64,000 nucleotides of DNA from Alishewanella longhuensis (GCF_014653435.1 NZ_BNAO01000007.1:140392-204391); one strand, 5' to 3'; positions 44,543 to 55,556 are shown, numbered from the stretch's first letter. Program-made: numbers and translations. The notes: a model not told the origin generated them from the sequence alone.

Positions 44543-45049
44543 TCAGCTACCAAACTTTCTAATTAGGATATTGTTGCGTACCCCAATTCGAAAATTAACT
44601 GTAATATTATCGGTTGCAGTAGCTCTCATCGTTAACTGCACATTAACGCCAATCGCAGTTGGGCAATCAGTCCCGCCCACTGAAATACAGGACGAACTAA
44701 AAGCCACTATGTCTTCAGATAAAACTTCGGCAGTGCCTAACCCTACCTGACGAACCAACGTATTGTTCGGATCCAGCCGGTATTCTGTCGTGCCATCAGG
44801 ACCAATCAAAACAAGCGTTGGTGCTGAGCCTACAATATTTCCGGCGCGAATGTCCGTGGCTAACAGATCAGTCACTAAGCTTAAATCGCTTTGTAATCGA
44901 TTAAATCGCTGCGCCTCATTGTATGCCTGCTGGCCACTGATAAAAATCTGTATTCCCCCACCCAGCACGACGATCCCTATGGTTAAAGCGATTAGCAGCT
45001 CTACCAGTGTCACGCCAAGCTGATGTCTGTTCCGCATAGTTTGCTTCAT
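44543..45049 (-). CDS. pilW: Short PilW-family minor pilin (cluster B)
   Basis: A 168-residue pilin with the motif QLGVTLVELLIALTIGIVVL and then GGGIQIFISGQQAYNEAQRF, the classic PilW N-terminal half. It lacks most of the C-terminal half present in the 320-residue copy of cluster A. Its ATG overlaps the pilV stop (ATGA). Either a naturally short PilW or a product of reduction; the reading frame is intact. Confidence 0.82.
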   Translation of the reverse strand: MKQTMRNRHQLGVTLVELLIALTIGIVVLGGGIQIFISGQQAYNEAQRFNRLQSDLSLVTDLLATDIRAGNIVGSAPTLVLIGPDGTTEYRLDPNNTLVRQVGLGTAEVLSEDIVAFSSSCISVGGTDCPTAIGVNVQLTMRATATDNITVNFRIGVRNNILIRKFGS

Positions 45050-45474
45050 GGATAGAGGTCCATTTCATAGACAAAGGTTTCAACTGCATTTTCGCCAGCA
45101 AAACGATTCTCTTGCCATCTAACCGAGATCCTCCAGCTACCACTGCCAAGATCTTCAATAGCGCTTGCAGTATTACTGGCTGGTAAAGTGTTATTCCAAG
45201 CCTGCAGCCATTCAGCCTGAATCGCTGCAACTGATTTCGCGGGGGTGTCCCCTAAGTTAATCCACAAGCGCTCTGACGCATCCATCGCGATAATACTGGC
45301 CAAGGTTCGCTGATAAGCAGAGTGACTATTCTGCACTGTCTTAAGTTGCAATGCCGCCATGCCCAGCAAACCAAAGGCAATAATGAGTACGGCAATTAAC
45401 ACCTCTAATAATGAGAACCCTGTCTCGCCTTTTATCCTAAGTAAGTGCCGATTTAACACTACGAACCTCCGCAT
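45046..45474 (-). CDS. pilV: PilV-family minor pilin (cluster B)
   Basis: A 142-residue minor pilin with GFSLLEVLIAVLIIAFGLLG after a basic leader of about 19 residues, then MAALQLKTVQNSHSAYQRTL, the standard PilV signature. It overlaps the fimT-like gene by 16 bases and pilW by 4, so it is tightly coupled. Confidence 0.87.
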   Translation of the reverse strand: MRRFVVLNRHLLRIKGETGFSLLEVLIAVLIIAFGLLGMAALQLKTVQNSHSAYQRTLASIIAMDASERLWINLGDTPAKSVAAIQAEWLQAWNNTLPASNTASAIEDLGSGSWRISVRWQENRFAGENAVETFVYEMDLYP

Positions 45475-45917
45475 TGGCCTGACTCGATTTTAATTGAGCC
45501 TCCAGCTTCAATAAGTAATCGACGGTTATTACTATAATAAGACAACTGAAAACAGTTTTGATTGCTCTGCCTGCGACCTCTTAGATCAAAAACGATGTCA
45601 CTCGCGCTTGCACCAGCAAGCGAGACTGAAGTCGTTGTTTTATCTATACTTCGCAAAACGGTGGTTGTTCCCGGTTGGACAACTTCCGCTTTCCAACCAT
45701 TACCAGGTGTGACTGTTACAGCAACGTTGACTCTACGTTTTATTGCTTCGGTCCTGGCATAATGCATTAAACCCAACAATTCATTAGCTTGGCTTCTCAG
45801 CGTATTTTGTCTCAACATCTCAAGAAAAGAAGGTGTTGCTATGCCCAGTACAATAGCTAATACCGCAATGGTAACCATCATTTCAACTAAGCTAAAAGCG
45901 CCCTGACGTTTATGCAT
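45459..45917 (-). CDS. FimT/FimU-like GspH-family minor pilin (cluster B)
   Basis: A 152-residue GspH-family pilin: QGAFSLVEMMVTIAVLAIVL with cleavage after Gly6, followed by GIATPSFLEMLRQNTLRSQA and the ARTEAIKRR block typical of FimT/FimU. The C-terminal GGSIKIESGQCGGS carries one of the paired Cys. It lies six bases after the pilE-like gene. Confidence 0.88.
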   Translation of the reverse strand: MHKRQGAFSLVEMMVTIAVLAIVLGIATPSFLEMLRQNTLRSQANELLGLMHYARTEAIKRRVNVAVTVTPGNGWKAEVVQPGTTTVLRSIDKTTTSVSLAGASASDIVFDLRGRRQSNQNCFQLSYYSNNRRLLIEAGGSIKIESGQCGGS

Positions 45918-45923
45918 AGATGT

Positions 45924-46325
45924 TCACCAACATCCCGTTGCTGGATCTGAGGTTCTTACTCCAGCTTGATTAACTGAGAAACTTTTACAGGTATCTTTTG
46001 CCTGTCTTGAGCCAGATACTGGTGCTGCTGTAACGGTATAGGTCGTAGCCGCTTTAGTTAGCGTTAAGGTATAAAGTCCTGCTGGAGAACTGCTAGAGGG
46101 CAAAGAGTAGCTTGTGTAGGAGTTATTCTGTGTGTAATGTCTCTCAAGTTGTTGCACAACATTCATCAGCGCGTCCCTCGCATCCGTCCGCGCAGACCTC
46201 AGCACATAATTCTGATAAGCAGGAAACGCAATAGCCGCTAAAATGGCAATAATTGCTACTACAACCATCAATTCAACTAGAGTAAAACCTAGTTGTTGAG
46301 TCTTTCTGTTCACATTACATCGCAT
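45924..46325 (-). CDS. pilE: Type IV pilin PilE-like (cluster B)
   Basis: A 133-residue type IV pilin. The leader ends before [20 protein letters not shown] with Glu at +5, then [20 protein letters not shown] and two Cys in DTCKSFS and ATGCW. ATG at 46325 or GTG at 46313 are possible starts; longer reading gives an implausible leader. It heads cluster B downstream of the AlgR-like gene on the same strand. Confidence 0.87.
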   Translation of the reverse strand: MRCNVNRKTQQLGFTLVELMVVVAIIAILAAIAFPAYQNYVLRSARTDARDALMNVVQQLERHYTQNNSYTSYSLPSSSSPAGLYTLTLTKAATTYTVTAAPVSGSRQAKDTCKSFSVNQAGVRTSDPATGCW

Positions 46326-46469
46326 TCTGGCAATCCATAAGCACCGTCTTATAAAGCAAAGATAACAGTTAATGCGAGGAGCGCCAGCAAGAATGGATAA
46401 AGGGTAGATTTTTCTGACTAGCGGTTGTACCAAAACTACCGGCGATAGCACTAGCGGGTACTGGAGTTA

Positions 46470-47177
46470 CTATACTTTATTTAATGCTTGTTTTACCAAA
46501 CTCAAAGCACGTCGGCTAATAGGTAGATTGAACCTGCCATGGGCCAACTCTGCCAAGCAAGGATTATTTGCAGGGTGACGTATAGCAGTAAGATGTAACG
46601 GATTAATAAGGGTTTGCCGATGAATACGGAGTAATTGAGGGTAAGATGCCGCCAATTGATTCAAACTTTGATCCAGCAAGACGTCATCACCCTGCATGTA
46701 CATTCGCACATATTTATCTTCAGCAGAAAAATACAGCACCTGATCTAGCGTTATACTTTTACTCAAACCAGATTGTTGGTAGCGAATAACAGACGGCCCT
46801 GACTGATATTTCTGTAAGCGGTTCAGTTGGTAGGCTCTTTGTAAACTCTGTTTCAGTTGGCTTGTCGTCACTGGTTTCAACAAATAATCAACGGCGTGGA
46901 CATTGAAGGCTGCCAAAGCGTGCTCAGAATAGGCCGTAACAAAAATTACCGCTGGAGGTTCAGGTAACTTGGCAAAGAACTCAGCTAAAGACAAACCATC
47001 CTCACCGGGCATAGCAATATCTAACAAGACCAAATCAGGTATCCGGTTAGTTGCCATATTTCGCGCTTCGGCAGCTGAAGCGGCCTCAGATACCTCTGCA
47101 TTAAGCCCGGTTTCCATCAACAGTCGTTTTAAGCGGCTGCGTGCTAGAGGCTCATCATCTGCTATTAAGACATGCAT
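46470..47177 (-). CDS. LytTR response regulator, AlgR-like
   Basis: A 235-residue regulator. The receiver domain (about 1-118) has the phosphoacceptor Asp in LVLLDIAMPGEDG and Lys in YLLKPV. The LytTR DNA-binding domain (about 135-235) has ITLDQVLYFSAEDKYVRMYM and LLRIHRQTLINPLHL. In Pseudomonas the related AlgR drives the fimU-pilVWXY1Y2E operon. Here the gene lies four bases from its kinase and directly upstream of minor-pilin cluster B. Confidence 0.9.
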   Translation of the reverse strand: MHVLIADDEPLARSRLKRLLMETGLNAEVSEAASAAEARNMATNRIPDLVLLDIAMPGEDGLSLAEFFAKLPEPPAVIFVTAYSEHALAAFNVHAVDYLLKPVTTSQLKQSLQRAYQLNRLQKYQSGPSVIRYQQSGLSKSITLDQVLYFSAEDKYVRMYMQGDDVLLDQSLNQLAASYPQLLRIHRQTLINPLHLTAIRHPANNPCLAELAHGRFNLPISRRALSLVKQALNKV

Positions 47178-47181
47178 AGTG

Positions 47182-48210
47182 CTAATCCTGATGTCTCAGT
47201 GGCAACAACAGCGTAACGCTGAAGTATTGCTCTTTTGCCACAACTAACATCAGTGCTGCTTCGCCAAAAACATAAGCTAAGCGCTGTCGGATATTCTGCA
47301 GAGCCATACCACTATGTTGATCTTTTGTTGAGGCGCCGCACAAGGGATTTGTTATCTCAATCTTAAGCTGTTGCTTAGTGAGTATCATGGCAATGATAAT
47401 TTCTCCCCCCGCTGTCGTCGGTTCGATTCCATGTAAAATAGCATTTTCTAACAAGGGTTGTAGCGTTAATGCGGGTAGTTTTAGCTCCGGTAGCGGTTCC
47501 ACTAACTGCCAGGTTACAACCAATCTATTTCCCAATCGCCACTGCTCTAGTGATAAATAGCGCCGACATAACTCCAGCTCTTCTGTCAACGGAATCATCA
47601 TCGTACTTTGCATAGCTGCACGAAACAAAGCTGCGAGATCAAGTAACGCGGCCTCCGCTGCTACTGCATCTTGATGAATCAACTCTGCCATCGAGTTTAG
47701 CGCATTAAATAAGAAGTGCGGTCTGATCCGCGCTTGCAGTGCTGTCAATTCTGCTTGGCTATAAGCCGTGATCCTCTTGCTTTGCTCGTCAGCCATAATC
47801 AGGAATTGAATAACCAAAAGCGCCACTATAAAACAGATTAACAAATTGTTTGTTAGAATCACTAAGAGGTCAATGTCAGGTGCTAGTTGCTGAAAATACC
47901 AAAAGCTGATGACTGTGCATCCAGCGGTAATACTGAGCAAGATCGCCTGGGTGAGTAAAGCTAACTGCCATAAACTTACCTTGCTAAGCAATGGCGTAAA
48001 CAGACTAAAAGCCAGGCAACTGATTAATGCAATCCATTGTACAAACAAGCTAATAAAGCCAAGCCGGTACCACGGAGATGAATCAAGGGTAAAGGGGGCA
48101 AAGGCAAGTAACAACGCCAGTCCCTGGGCAAAAACAATAACCCGCAACACTTGAACTGGCGCTCGAAAATCGGGGAGGCGCCTGCTAACCTGAATCTGCG
48201 GGTTCAACAT
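47182..48210 (-). CDS. LytS/AlgZ-family sensor histidine kinase
   Basis: A 342-residue membrane kinase: four hydrophobic segments in the first 140 residues, then the His-kinase internal region with the phospho-His in ARIRPHFLFNALNSMAELI. A degenerate HATPase domain follows (LTLQPLLENAILHGIEPT and GMALQNIRQRLAYVFG). AGGAGG lies seven bases before the ATG. It is 25 bases after ispH and coupled to the AlgR-like regulator, resembling FimS/AlgZ. Confidence 0.89.
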   Translation of the reverse strand: MLNPQIQVSRRLPDFRAPVQVLRVIVFAQGLALLLAFAPFTLDSSPWYRLGFISLFVQWIALISCLAFSLFTPLLSKVSLWQLALLTQAILLSITAGCTVISFWYFQQLAPDIDLLVILTNNLLICFIVALLVIQFLIMADEQSKRITAYSQAELTALQARIRPHFLFNALNSMAELIHQDAVAAEAALLDLAALFRAAMQSTMMIPLTEELELCRRYLSLEQWRLGNRLVVTWQLVEPLPELKLPALTLQPLLENAILHGIEPTTAGGEIIIAMILTKQQLKIEITNPLCGASTKDQHSGMALQNIRQRLAYVFGEAALMLVVAKEQYFSVTLLLPLRHQD

Positions 48211-48235
48211 TAGCTAGCCTCCTGGCTGATTAAAA

Positions 48236-49165
48236 TTAACGCAACTCCGCCGGTATAGCAAATACCACATTCTCTTCCCGGCCAGTGGTTTCGGTAACGC
48301 TATTGCCACCCCACATTTTTAGCTGGGCAATAACATCCTGCACTAGTACCTCTGGCGCAGAAGCCCCCGCGGTAACGGCAACACTATCAACGCCATCCAG
48401 CCAACTTTGCTGAATATCGTTAGCGGTATCAATTAAGTAGGCAGTACAACCGAGCTTTTCAGCCAATTCGCGCAACCGGTTGGAGTTACTACTATTTTTA
48501 GCACCCACCACCAGCATTAACTGTGCTTTTGCTGCCAGCTCACGCACCGCGTCCTGACGATTTTGCGTGGCATAACAAATATCATCTTTGCGTGGACCTT
48601 CAATTTCTGGAAAGCGCACGCGCAGCGCATCAATCACATCAGCCGTATCATCTACCGACAAGGTGGTTTGACTGCTGTAACACAGCTGCAGTGGGTTTTT
48701 CACTTGCAATTGCTGTACATCTTCCACCGACTCTACCAGATAGATGCCTCCCTGGGCATTGTTATACTGCCCCATGGTGCCTTCTACTTCTGGATGGCCG
48801 GCATGGCCGATTAAGATACATTCGACGCCTTTGCGGCTGGCGCGGGTCACTTCCATATGCACCTTGGTAACCAACGGACAAGTGGCATCAAAGACCTTTA
48901 AGCCGCGCTGTCTGGCATTTTCGCGCACTGCCTGAGATACCCCATGGGCACTAAAGATCACAATTTGATCATCGGGCACTTCATCCAGCTCGTCCACGAA
49001 AATGGCGCCGCTGCGGCGTAAACCGTCTACCACAAACTTGTTGTGTACCACTTCATGCCGTACATAAATAGGATGCGGAAACAATTCCAGCGCCCGCTCG
49101 ACAATGCTAATGGCACGATCAACACCAGCGCAAAATCCGCGTGGATTGGCTAATAAAATATCCAT
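48236..49165 (-). CDS. ispH: 4-hydroxy-3-methylbut-2-enyl diphosphate reductase
   Basis: IspH of 309 residues (E. coli 316), the last enzyme of the MEP isoprenoid pathway. The three iron-sulfur Cys are visible in [12 protein letters not shown] (Cys12), [11 protein letters not shown] (near 96) and [11 protein letters not shown] (near 197). The conserved [10 protein letters not shown] and [10 protein letters not shown] motifs are present. It follows fkpB by two bases, as in the conserved ileS-lspA-fkpB-ispH operon. Confidence 0.97.
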   Translation of the reverse strand: MDILLANPRGFCAGVDRAISIVERALELFPHPIYVRHEVVHNKFVVDGLRRSGAIFVDELDEVPDDQIVIFSAHGVSQAVRENARQRGLKVFDATCPLVTKVHMEVTRASRKGVECILIGHAGHPEVEGTMGQYNNAQGGIYLVESVEDVQQLQVKNPLQLCYSSQTTLSVDDTADVIDALRVRFPEIEGPRKDDICYATQNRQDAVRELAAKAQLMLVVGAKNSSNSNRLRELAEKLGCTAYLIDTANDIQQSWLDGVDSVAVTAGASAPEVLVQDVIAQLKMWGGNSVTETTGREENVVFAIPAELR

Positions 49166-49167
49166 GC

Positions 49168-49608
49168 TTAGCTTACCTGCACTATTTCCACGTTAAAGGT
49201 CAGGGTTTGCCCAGCCAGTGGATGGTTAAAATCGATAGTGACCGAATCGCCTACCACTTCGCGCACTAAGCCCGGCAGCTCAGAGCCATCAGGCATAGCG
49301 AAGCCAATAATAGTCCCCACTTTCGCCGGTGCATCAGCAGAGAACTTACTGCGATCAACATAATAAATATTGTCGGGATTAGGCATACCGTAAGCATCTT
49401 CCGGTGCTAGGGTAAAGGTTTTTTTATCACCTATGGTTAGCCCCAACAATTCGGCCTCAAAAGCCGGCGATAAGCTGCCATCGCCCATCTGTAGCTTAGC
49501 GGGTTTGTTATGCACCCGGGTACTTTCTGCAGCGCTGCCGTCGGATAATTTAATATCAAAATGGAATACCACTGTGCTGCGTTCACTAATCACGCTTTGC
49601 TCACTCAT
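49168..49608 (-). CDS. fkpB: FKBP-type peptidyl-prolyl isomerase, FkpB/SlpA
   Basis: A 146-residue FkpB (SlpA) isomerase: the split FKBP domain contains [18 protein letters not shown] and [20 protein letters not shown]. The flap insert [19 protein letters not shown] and [19 protein letters not shown] follow. Its ATG overlaps the lspA stop (ATGA). Cytoplasmic folding helper. Confidence 0.95.
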   Translation of the reverse strand: MSEQSVISERSTVVFHFDIKLSDGSAAESTRVHNKPAKLQMGDGSLSPAFEAELLGLTIGDKKTFTLAPEDAYGMPNPDNIYYVDRSKFSADAPAKVGTIIGFAMPDGSELPGLVREVVGDSVTIDFNHPLAGQTLTFNVEIVQVS

Positions 49609-50096
49609 TTGTTTTCTCCGGCATCATTGCTAAAACTATCCCAAATTAGCAATGCAGCACCAATACAGATCACTGAATCGGCAATATTAAAAACAGGATA
49701 ATGCCAACGGTCATAATATAGATGAAAAAAATCAATTACGTAGCCGTAGATGCTGCGATCAATCAAATTACCGATGGCACCCGCGAACACCAGGGTTAAC
49801 GCCAAACTTAGCTTGGTTTGGCTGCGGTTCAAACGGCTCATCCAAACAGCAATGACGACACTGATCACCACGGCAATACCGGTAAAAAACCAGCGCTGCC
49901 AGCCGCCAGAGTCACTTAAAAACGAGAAAGCAGCGCCGTAATTTCTAACATAGGTTAAGTTAAAAAAGGGCAGTAAATCGATCGAATCACCCAAGGCCAT
50001 TTGCTGATGCACCAATTGCTTGGTTAGCTGATCCAAAGCAATCAACAGCAGAACCAACCACCACCAGCGCCAGGCTGTTTGCTGAAATAACCGCAT
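49605..50096 (-). CDS. lspA: Lipoprotein signal peptidase
   Basis: Signal peptidase II of 163 residues, an inner-membrane aspartyl protease with four helices. Catalytic Asp residues are in AIGNLIDRSIYGYVIDF and VFNIADSVICIGA. The LDQLTKQLV and NYGAAFSFL motifs are intact. It processes the several lipoproteins encoded in the window. The start overlaps the ileS stop (TAATG). Confidence 0.97.
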   Translation of the reverse strand: MRLFQQTAWRWWWLVLLLIALDQLTKQLVHQQMALGDSIDLLPFFNLTYVRNYGAAFSFLSDSGGWQRWFFTGIAVVISVVIAVWMSRLNRSQTKLSLALTLVFAGAIGNLIDRSIYGYVIDFFHLYYDRWHYPVFNIADSVICIGAALLIWDSFSNDAGENK

Positions 50097-52939
50097 TAAG
50101 CAAATTCCCTTGTTTCACCTTCGCCACTGACATTACTCACGCAGCGCAAACAAATACCCGGGTTAGCGCTATCAGCACCTACATCATGCCGATGGTGCCA
50201 GCAACGTTCACACTTAGCAGCAGTAGAGGCATTAACCAAGACGCTTAAGCCTTTTATGTCAGTGGCAACTGCAGCAGCATCAGCCGTTTCGGTACTCACT
50301 TTCGCTGTTGAGGTAATCAGCACAAAACGCAGCTCATCGCCCAAACGGCCTAAGGCATCGGCCAGCTCTGGCGCCGCGTACAAGGTCACTTCAGCTTGCA
50401 ATGACGCACCCAGTTTCTCTTCACGCCGCGCACTTTCCAGCACCTTATTCACCTCATCCCGCACTTGCAATAATTGCTGCCAGTAGGCATCGCTAAATTT
50501 GCCCGCTGGAATACCGGCAAAGCCCTGATACCAGACATCAGTAAACACAAAGGGCGTACTCTGGCCCGGTAAGGCTTCCCAAATCTCTTGCGCAGTAAAG
50601 CTCATGATGGGAGCCATCCAGCGCACCATCGCCTGGGCGATATGATAGAGCGCGGTTTGGCAACTACGACGAGCCTGGCTGTCTTTATGCGCCGTGTACT
50701 GGCGATCTTTAATCACATCTAAATAGAAGCTGCCCAGCTCAACCGTACAGAAGTTCATCAGTTTTTGGCTCACCTGATGGAACTGATAGTTATCATAAGC
50801 ATCTACAATTTCTTGTTGTAGCTGTGCTGCACGGTTTACCACCCAAAGATCCAGCTCGACCAATTGGTTAAATGGCAATAAATCTTTAGCTGGCTCAAAA
50901 CCATTGAGATTGGCTAATAAGAAACGTGCAGTATTACGAATACGACGGTATTTATCCGCGGCACGGTTTAAGATCTCATCCGATACCGTCATCTCAGAGG
51001 TGTAATCAGTAGTCGCTACCCATAAACGTAAGATATCGGCACCCAGTTTGTTCATTACATCTTGTGGCGAGACCACATTACCCAACGATTTGGACATCTT
51101 GCGGCCTTCACCATCTACGGTAAAGCCGTGGGTCAATACCTGTTTATACGGTGCCAGGCCTTTGATGCTTACGCCGGTCATTAACGACGACATAAACCAG
51201 CCACGATGCTGATCCGAACCTTCCAGATACAAGTCGATTTGCGCAGCGCCATTAAACTCTGGCCGGGCATCGACGACTGCGGCATGGGTAACACCAGAGT
51301 CAAACCACACATCCAGTGTATCCGTTACCTTGCTATATTTAGCTGCATCAGCACCTAATAACTCGGCGGCGTCTAAATCGAACCACGCCTGAATACCACC
51401 CAGCTCGACTTTTTGGGCAACTTGCTCAATTAAATTGGCGGTATCCGGGTGTAAGGCGCCGGTATCTTTATCGACAAACAAGGCAATAGGTACGCCCCAG
51501 GTACGCTGCCGCGAGATACACCAATCAGGCCGGCCGGCAACCATATTTTCAATGCGCTGTTGCCCCCAATCAGGGATCCAACGGGTTTGTTCGATTTGCG
51601 CAAGTGACGTCTGACGCAGCCCTTGCTGCTCCATACTAATAAACCACTGCGGTGTCGCGCGGAAGATAATCGGCGTTTTATGGCGCCAGCAATGCGGATA
51701 GCTATGCTTGTAGGCTTTGTGTAGCAGCAAGGCACCGCGTTCTTTTAACGCCTCGACCACCGAGTCGTTGGCTTTAAATACATGCTGACCAGCAAATAGC
51801 GGCGTATCGGGCAAATAAACGCCGTTAGCACCTACCGGGTTAGCCACTTCCAGGCCATATTTTTGGCCTACTACAAAGTCTTCCTGACCATGACCTGGCG
51901 CCGTATGCACACAGCCGGTACCGGAATCGGTAGTAACGTGCTCACCAAGTACTACAGGTACAGTAAAGTCATATAACGGATGCTGTAATCTCACCAGATC
52001 TAGCTCAGCCCCTTTGCAGAAACCTAAGGCATGGTAGTGCTCGATATTGGCACGCGCCATCACATCTTTAACCAGATCTGTGGCTAAAATTAAGCGCTCG
52101 GCACCGTTCGGGCCCTGTTCTACCTGCACTAAGGAGTAACTTAATTCGGCATTAATGGCCACAGCACGGTTAGCTGGAATGGTCCAGGGCGTAGTAGTCC
52201 AGATCACCACAGAGATCGGGCCCTGACCACGATGTTCCGCCGGATGATCAAACTTATCCGCTACCGCAGCATCAACTACCTGAAAACGTACATCAATTGC
52301 AGGCGAGATCTTATCTTGATACTCTACTTCAGCCTCTGCCAGGGCAGAACCACAATCGGTACACCAATGTACTGGCTTAAAGCCTTGCAATAAGTGACCA
52401 TTACCAATGATCTTGCCTAAACTGCGGATAATATTGGCTTCAGTAGCAAAATCCATGGTGCGATAAGGCTTATCCCAGTCACCAAAGACACCAAGACGAA
52501 TAAAATCGGTGCGCTGCGCGTCAATTTGCGTTAACGCATATTCGCGACATTTTTGCCGAAACTCTGCTGGGGTTAATTTTACCCCTGGCTTGCCGTATTT
52601 TTTCTCGACCACCAGCTCAATGGGTAAACCATGACAATCCCAACCTGGCACATAGGGGGCATCAAAGTCAGATAAGGTTTTGGCTTTAACAATAATATCT
52701 TTCAGAATTTTATTAACGGCATGACCGATATGGATATTACCATTTGCATAAGGAGGGCCATCATGCAGGATAAAGGTTTTTTTACCTTTTTTGGCCGCGC
52801 GGATCTGGCCGTACAAATCGGCTTCGGTCCACTTTTTTAGCATCTGCGGCTCGCGCTGCGCCAAATTAGCGCGCATGGCAAAAGCCGTCTCCGGTAAATT
52901 CAAGGTATGCTTGTAATCGCTCATCCGTTTCGGTTCCAT
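50096..52939 (-). CDS. ileS: Isoleucyl-tRNA synthetase
   Basis: IleS of 947 residues (E. coli 938). The HIGH motif is in [19 protein letters not shown] near residue 65, the editing domain has [15 protein letters not shown], and KMSKS is in [13 protein letters not shown] near 610. The C-terminal zinc ribbon has CERCWHH and CLRCVSN. Its ATG overlaps the ribF stop (TAATG). An in-frame ATG five codons later (MSDYKHTL) could also be used. Confidence 0.97.
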   Translation of the reverse strand: MEPKRMSDYKHTLNLPETAFAMRANLAQREPQMLKKWTEADLYGQIRAAKKGKKTFILHDGPPYANGNIHIGHAVNKILKDIIVKAKTLSDFDAPYVPGWDCHGLPIELVVEKKYGKPGVKLTPAEFRQKCREYALTQIDAQRTDFIRLGVFGDWDKPYRTMDFATEANIIRSLGKIIGNGHLLQGFKPVHWCTDCGSALAEAEVEYQDKISPAIDVRFQVVDAAVADKFDHPAEHRGQGPISVVIWTTTPWTIPANRAVAINAELSYSLVQVEQGPNGAERLILATDLVKDVMARANIEHYHALGFCKGAELDLVRLQHPLYDFTVPVVLGEHVTTDSGTGCVHTAPGHGQEDFVVGQKYGLEVANPVGANGVYLPDTPLFAGQHVFKANDSVVEALKERGALLLHKAYKHSYPHCWRHKTPIIFRATPQWFISMEQQGLRQTSLAQIEQTRWIPDWGQQRIENMVAGRPDWCISRQRTWGVPIALFVDKDTGALHPDTANLIEQVAQKVELGGIQAWFDLDAAELLGADAAKYSKVTDTLDVWFDSGVTHAAVVDARPEFNGAAQIDLYLEGSDQHRGWFMSSLMTGVSIKGLAPYKQVLTHGFTVDGEGRKMSKSLGNVVSPQDVMNKLGADILRLWVATTDYTSEMTVSDEILNRAADKYRRIRNTARFLLANLNGFEPAKDLLPFNQLVELDLWVVNRAAQLQQEIVDAYDNYQFHQVSQKLMNFCTVELGSFYLDVIKDRQYTAHKDSQARRSCQTALYHIAQAMVRWMAPIMSFTAQEIWEALPGQSTPFVFTDVWYQGFAGIPAGKFSDAYWQQLLQVRDEVNKVLESARREEKLGASLQAEVTLYAAPELADALGRLGDELRFVLITSTAKVSTETADAAAVATDIKGLSVLVNASTAAKCERCWHHRHDVGADSANPGICLRCVSNVSGEGETREFA

Positions 52940-53889
52940 TAAGTGAGTGTGTTCAGCGGCTTAAGCTGCTGACTAAAATACTGTTTAGCCGCTGCTGCAT
53001 CGGCAGCGATCTGCTGTTTTAACGCATCCAGACTGGCAAAGCGCTGCTCTGCTCTAAGCTTGTGCCGCAGCACAACCTCAATCTGAGTGCCATATAAGTC
53101 TTTGTTAAAATTAAATAAATGTGCTTCTAGTTGCTCGCGCACGCCCTGCACTGTGGGGCGATTACCAATATTGGCTACACCTTGAAATTCACCATAGCAG
53201 GTGCGGGCGCTAATCGCATACACGCCAGAAACCGGTAACTTACGCCGGTACAACCACACATTGGCGGTCGGGAAGCCTAAATCACGACCAAGCTTACGGC
53301 CATGTCTTACCCGCCCAGTTAGCGTAAAAGGCCGTCCTAACATGGTTTCGGCCAGTTGCAGTTGATCTTGCTCCAGCGCCTGGCGAATTAGAGTACTGCT
53401 AACCCGCTGCTCGCCTAATTTCAAACTGGAGGTGCTATTAAGGCCAAAACCAAATTGCTGTGCCGCCTCGGCCAGCAAGGCAAAATCACCGCTACGGTTT
53501 TTACCAAACTGAAAATCATCGCCAACAATTAAATGCCTCACACCCAGTTTGTTTAGCAACAGGTTCTCAATAAACTGCTCCGGTGCTTGTGCCGCAAAAG
53601 CCCGATTAAAACCAACGCAAAGCAGGCGATCAATTCCCAAAGCTGCCAGCGCCTGATATTTCTCCCGAAAACGGCTAATCCTGGCAGGGGCCGCGCTGCC
53701 GGTAAATAACTCCAGCGGTTGCGGCTCGAACACCATCACACAGGAAGGCAACTGCTGTGTCAGGGCCAGTTGCTTTACTTGCGCCAACACGGCTTGATGC
53801 CCTACGTGCACCCCATCAAAGTTACCAATGGTCAACACACAGCCCTGATGCCGGGGTAAAATATTATGGATACCGCGAATTAACTCCAT
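52939..53889 (-). CDS. ribF: Bifunctional riboflavin kinase/FAD synthetase
   Basis: RibF of 316 residues, making FMN and FAD. The N-terminal FAD synthetase domain has [17 protein letters not shown] and [17 protein letters not shown]. The C-terminal kinase domain has [19 protein letters not shown] and [12 protein letters not shown] at 53889 (MELIRGIHN) is the family start, with AAGG upstream. It heads the ribF-ileS-lspA-fkpB-ispH operon. Confidence 0.96.
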   Translation of the reverse strand: MELIRGIHNILPRHQGCVLTIGNFDGVHVGHQAVLAQVKQLALTQQLPSCVMVFEPQPLELFTGSAAPARISRFREKYQALAALGIDRLLCVGFNRAFAAQAPEQFIENLLLNKLGVRHLIVGDDFQFGKNRSGDFALLAEAAQQFGFGLNSTSSLKLGEQRVSSTLIRQALEQDQLQLAETMLGRPFTLTGRVRHGRKLGRDLGFPTANVWLYRRKLPVSGVYAISARTCYGEFQGVANIGNRPTVQGVREQLEAHLFNFNKDLYGTQIEVVLRHKLRAEQRFASLDALKQQIAADAAAAKQYFSQQLKPLNTLT

Positions 53890-53942
53890 GCCTGCCTTAC
53901 ATTTTGCCAGCAATTGTCTATAAACCCGACATTATACCCCGT

Positions 53943-55556
53943 TCACCCTTGTCTTTCAGCAACAGTTTTAGCCTTAAAATCTGCCGGCCTGATCCCCAAT
54001 AGTAACAACAGGACAAAATATCCGACAACGGCACCCACACAAAGCATAGCGAGTTGGAGAATTTGCCGGCTTAAGGTGAACCCTGTCCATACTGATAACG
54101 CAGGACTAAAATAGTACAGGGCTACCGACATCAGTATGCTAGCCAACGCAAATTTGGCCAGAAAAACCATAGTACGGCGGCTTAATTGATATACCCCACG
54201 GTGTTTTAAACCCCGATATAGCAAATAAGCATTTAAACTGGCAGACAACGCTGTGGCCAGCGCCAAGCCAACATAACTCATAAAAGGCGCCAACATTAGG
54301 TTAAGTCCCATATTGGCGACCATGGCGATAATACCGATACGTACAGGTGTTTTTATATCCTGCCGGGCATAAAAGCCGGGGGCTAATACCTTAATCAGCA
54401 TATAACTTAACAAGCCACAAGCATAAGCCACCAGACTGTAAGACACCATTAACACGTCGTTTTCGGTGAACTCCCCCCGCATAAACAACACCGCAATAAT
54501 GGGCTGTGCTAATACCATCAATGCAAACATTGCAGGCAGACCAAACATAGCAACAAAACGCAAAGCCCAATCAAGGGTGTAAGCAAATTTGCTAGCGTCA
54601 GCACCAGCATGATGACGTGATAAGTTTGGTAAAATAACGGTAGCAATGGCAATACCAAACAGACCTAACGGAAACTCAATTAGGCGATCAGAATAATATA
54701 GCCAGCTGACTGCGCCGGTTAATAAAAAGGAGGCGATGACCGTATCGAGCAATAGATTAATCTGGCTGACTGAAACACCAAACAATGCAGGTAGCATTAA
54801 AGTACGGATCTTTGTGACATTTTCATCACGCCAGCCCCAGCGTGGTAAAACCAATAAACCGGCTTTAGCCAAAAACGGTAACTGAAACAACAGCTGCACC
54901 GCACCACCAATAAATACGCCCCACGCAAGCGCCAGCGAAGGCTCAGTTAGTGTTGGTGCCAGATATAGCGCACAGCCAATAATGGCAATATTTAAAAATA
55001 CCGGTGTAAAAGCGGCTACCGCAAACTTATTGTAGGTGTTGAGAATGGCACCGCTTAGCGCCACTAAAGAAATAAACCACAAATACGGAAAGGTAATTTT
55101 TAGCATCAAGCTGGCCATTTCAAACTTGTGGGCATCAGGGCCATTATTGAGCCATTCAATAAACCAGCCCATGCCGAATAACAATGCCAGTAACGGCGAT
55201 GCTATTACCCCGAATAATGTGACTAACGTCACAATAACCCCAAGGGTACCGGCAACTTTAGCCACCAGCTCTCGGACAGCATCGTCACCATGTTTGGCTT
55301 TTACCTCACTCAGCACCGGCACAAAAGCTTGTGAGAACGCACCCTCGGCAAATAAACGGCGTAAAAAGTTAGGAATGCGATTGGCAAAGAAGAACACATC
55401 GGCTGCAGCACCGGCACCAACAAAGTTGGCGACGACCACATCGCGAACTAAGCCAAGTACCCGTGAAATCAACGTCATAAAGCTAACAATTAGCCCCGAT
55501 TTTAGCAATTTTCCAGACACGCCCAACTCCTTAAATGGTTGCAATGCTATTTTCAC
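53943..55556 (-). CDS. murJ: Lipid II flippase MurJ
   Basis: MurJ of 537 residues with about 14 membrane helices, flipping lipid II for peptidoglycan synthesis. Family blocks SRVLGLVRDVVVANFVGAGA, FFANRIPNFLRRLFAEGAFS and VLAPGFYARQDIKTPVRIGI are present. It lies upstream of ribF and divergent from rpsT, the standard gammaproteobacterial arrangement. Confidence 0.96.
   Translation of the reverse strand: MKIALQPFKELGVSGKLLKSGLIVSFMTLISRVLGLVRDVVVANFVGAGAAADVFFFANRIPNFLRRLFAEGAFSQAFVPVLSEVKAKHGDDAVRELVAKVAGTLGVIVTLVTLFGVIASPLLALLFGMGWFIEWLNNGPDAHKFEMASLMLKITFPYLWFISLVALSGAILNTYNKFAVAAFTPVFLNIAIIGCALYLAPTLTEPSLALAWGVFIGGAVQLLFQLPFLAKAGLLVLPRWGWRDENVTKIRTLMLPALFGVSVSQINLLLDTVIASFLLTGAVSWLYYSDRLIEFPLGLFGIAIATVILPNLSRHHAGADASKFAYTLDWALRFVAMFGLPAMFALMVLAQPIIAVLFMRGEFTENDVLMVSYSLVAYACGLLSYMLIKVLAPGFYARQDIKTPVRIGIIAMVANMGLNLMLAPFMSYVGLALATALSASLNAYLLYRGLKHRGVYQLSRRTMVFLAKFALASILMSVALYYFSPALSVWTGFTLSRQILQLAMLCVGAVVGYFVLLLLLGIRPADFKAKTVAERQG

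Noticed and set aside
46365..46373. ACAGTTAAT as a LytTR binding half-site upstream of pilE
   Set aside because: It matches the loose half-site consensus, but no second direct repeat at the usual spacing was found.
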